A stretch of DNA of 64,000 bases from Oceanobacillus jordanicus (GTDB lineage: Bacteria; Bacillota; Bacilli; Bacillales; Amphibacillaceae). This document shows positions 63,977 to 64,000 of this stretch, piece by piece. Location: assembly GCF_022095695.1 (NCBI RefSeq), contig NZ_JAIFZM010000004.1, positions 185,958 to 249,957 of the forward strand, read 5' to 3'. How positions within the stretch are numbered: position 1 is the first letter of the stretch; every line of letters begins with the position of its first letter. The notes beneath the pieces are model-generated. The model had not been told where the DNA came from. It saw nothing but the letters and a program-made list of their open reading frames with translations, and ran no database searches. The position numbers and the translations under genes are program-made.

Positions 63977-64000
63977 TTCGTAACAAAAAGCTCAACCGTA

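Overview
The window is a contiguous stretch of chromosome from a low-GC, endospore-forming member of the Bacillaceae. Gene content and order match the Bacillus subtilis segment from yphA through spoIVA, the aro genes, qcrABC, ponA and ypsC. The very acidic C-terminal tail of PBP1, the protein families and the local order look most like the Oceanobacillus/Virgibacillus/Lentibacillus group of halotolerant bacilli. That genus-level placement is inference. Almost all genes lie on the + strand. There is no prophage, complete insertion sequence, CRISPR array, tRNA or rRNA operon.

Layout. (1) 1-7.0 kb: yphA (partial), a YIEGIA-family gene with a frameshifted partner, der, gpsA, spoVIF, yphE, yphF and spoIVA, which mixes ribosome assembly, lipid precursor synthesis and spore coat assembly. 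(2) 7.4-11.4 kb: hbs, mtrB (TRAP), hepS-menG-hepT (menaquinone side chain and ring methylation) and ndk. (3) 11.4-18.5 kb: cheR, aroC, aroB, aroH, hisC, tyrA and aroA, tightly packed or overlapping. The trp operon that sits inside this cluster in B. subtilis is missing. (4) 18.7-24.5 kb: ypiA, reoY, ypiF, the menaquinol:cytochrome c oxidoreductase qcrABC, ypjA and a very short ypjB-like gene. (5) 24.6-39.1 kb: a zinc metallopeptidase, a YitT protein, mazG, dapB, mgsA, bshA, cca, birA, dinG, ypmA, tseB, aspB, asnS, dnaD and nth. bshB1 and panBCD are absent from their usual places. (6) 39.1-46.2 kb: ponA and recU on the - strand, yppC, yppD-like, yppE, cdd, gpsB and the RNase P RNA gene. (7) 46.4-55 kb: an RlmL-type methyltransferase, an M32 carboxypeptidase, a type III polyketide synthase with two ICMT-like membrane proteins, a preQ1-riboswitch-controlled queuosine precursor transporter, a cold-shock gene, fhs and an HD phosphohydrolase. 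(8) 55-64 kb: cell-wall hydrolases, thyA-dfrA, two tatA copies and tatC, yozE, a VrrA/YqfQ protein, msrAB, an M14 LysM endopeptidase, a broken alpha/beta hydrolase and a ferredoxin.

The genes are mostly housekeeping, and the more unusual signals are in the non-coding DNA and in decaying genes. These are: a pair of about 110-nt two-hairpin elements after hbs and qcrC that share sequence and show a compensatory change; a perfect 11-bp inverted repeat that hides the spoVIF ribosome binding site only in read-through transcripts, next to a sigma-K-like promoter; a 20-bp perfect inverted repeat in the cold-shock gene leader; a 446-bp non-coding block with an internal 16-nt direct repeat; a terminator on the - strand with no gene to serve; a one-base frameshift in the small partner gene of the YIEGIA protein; a nonsense-truncated hydrolase; and a second ICMT-like protein that has lost the family's key residues. 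No complete new multi-gene system was found.
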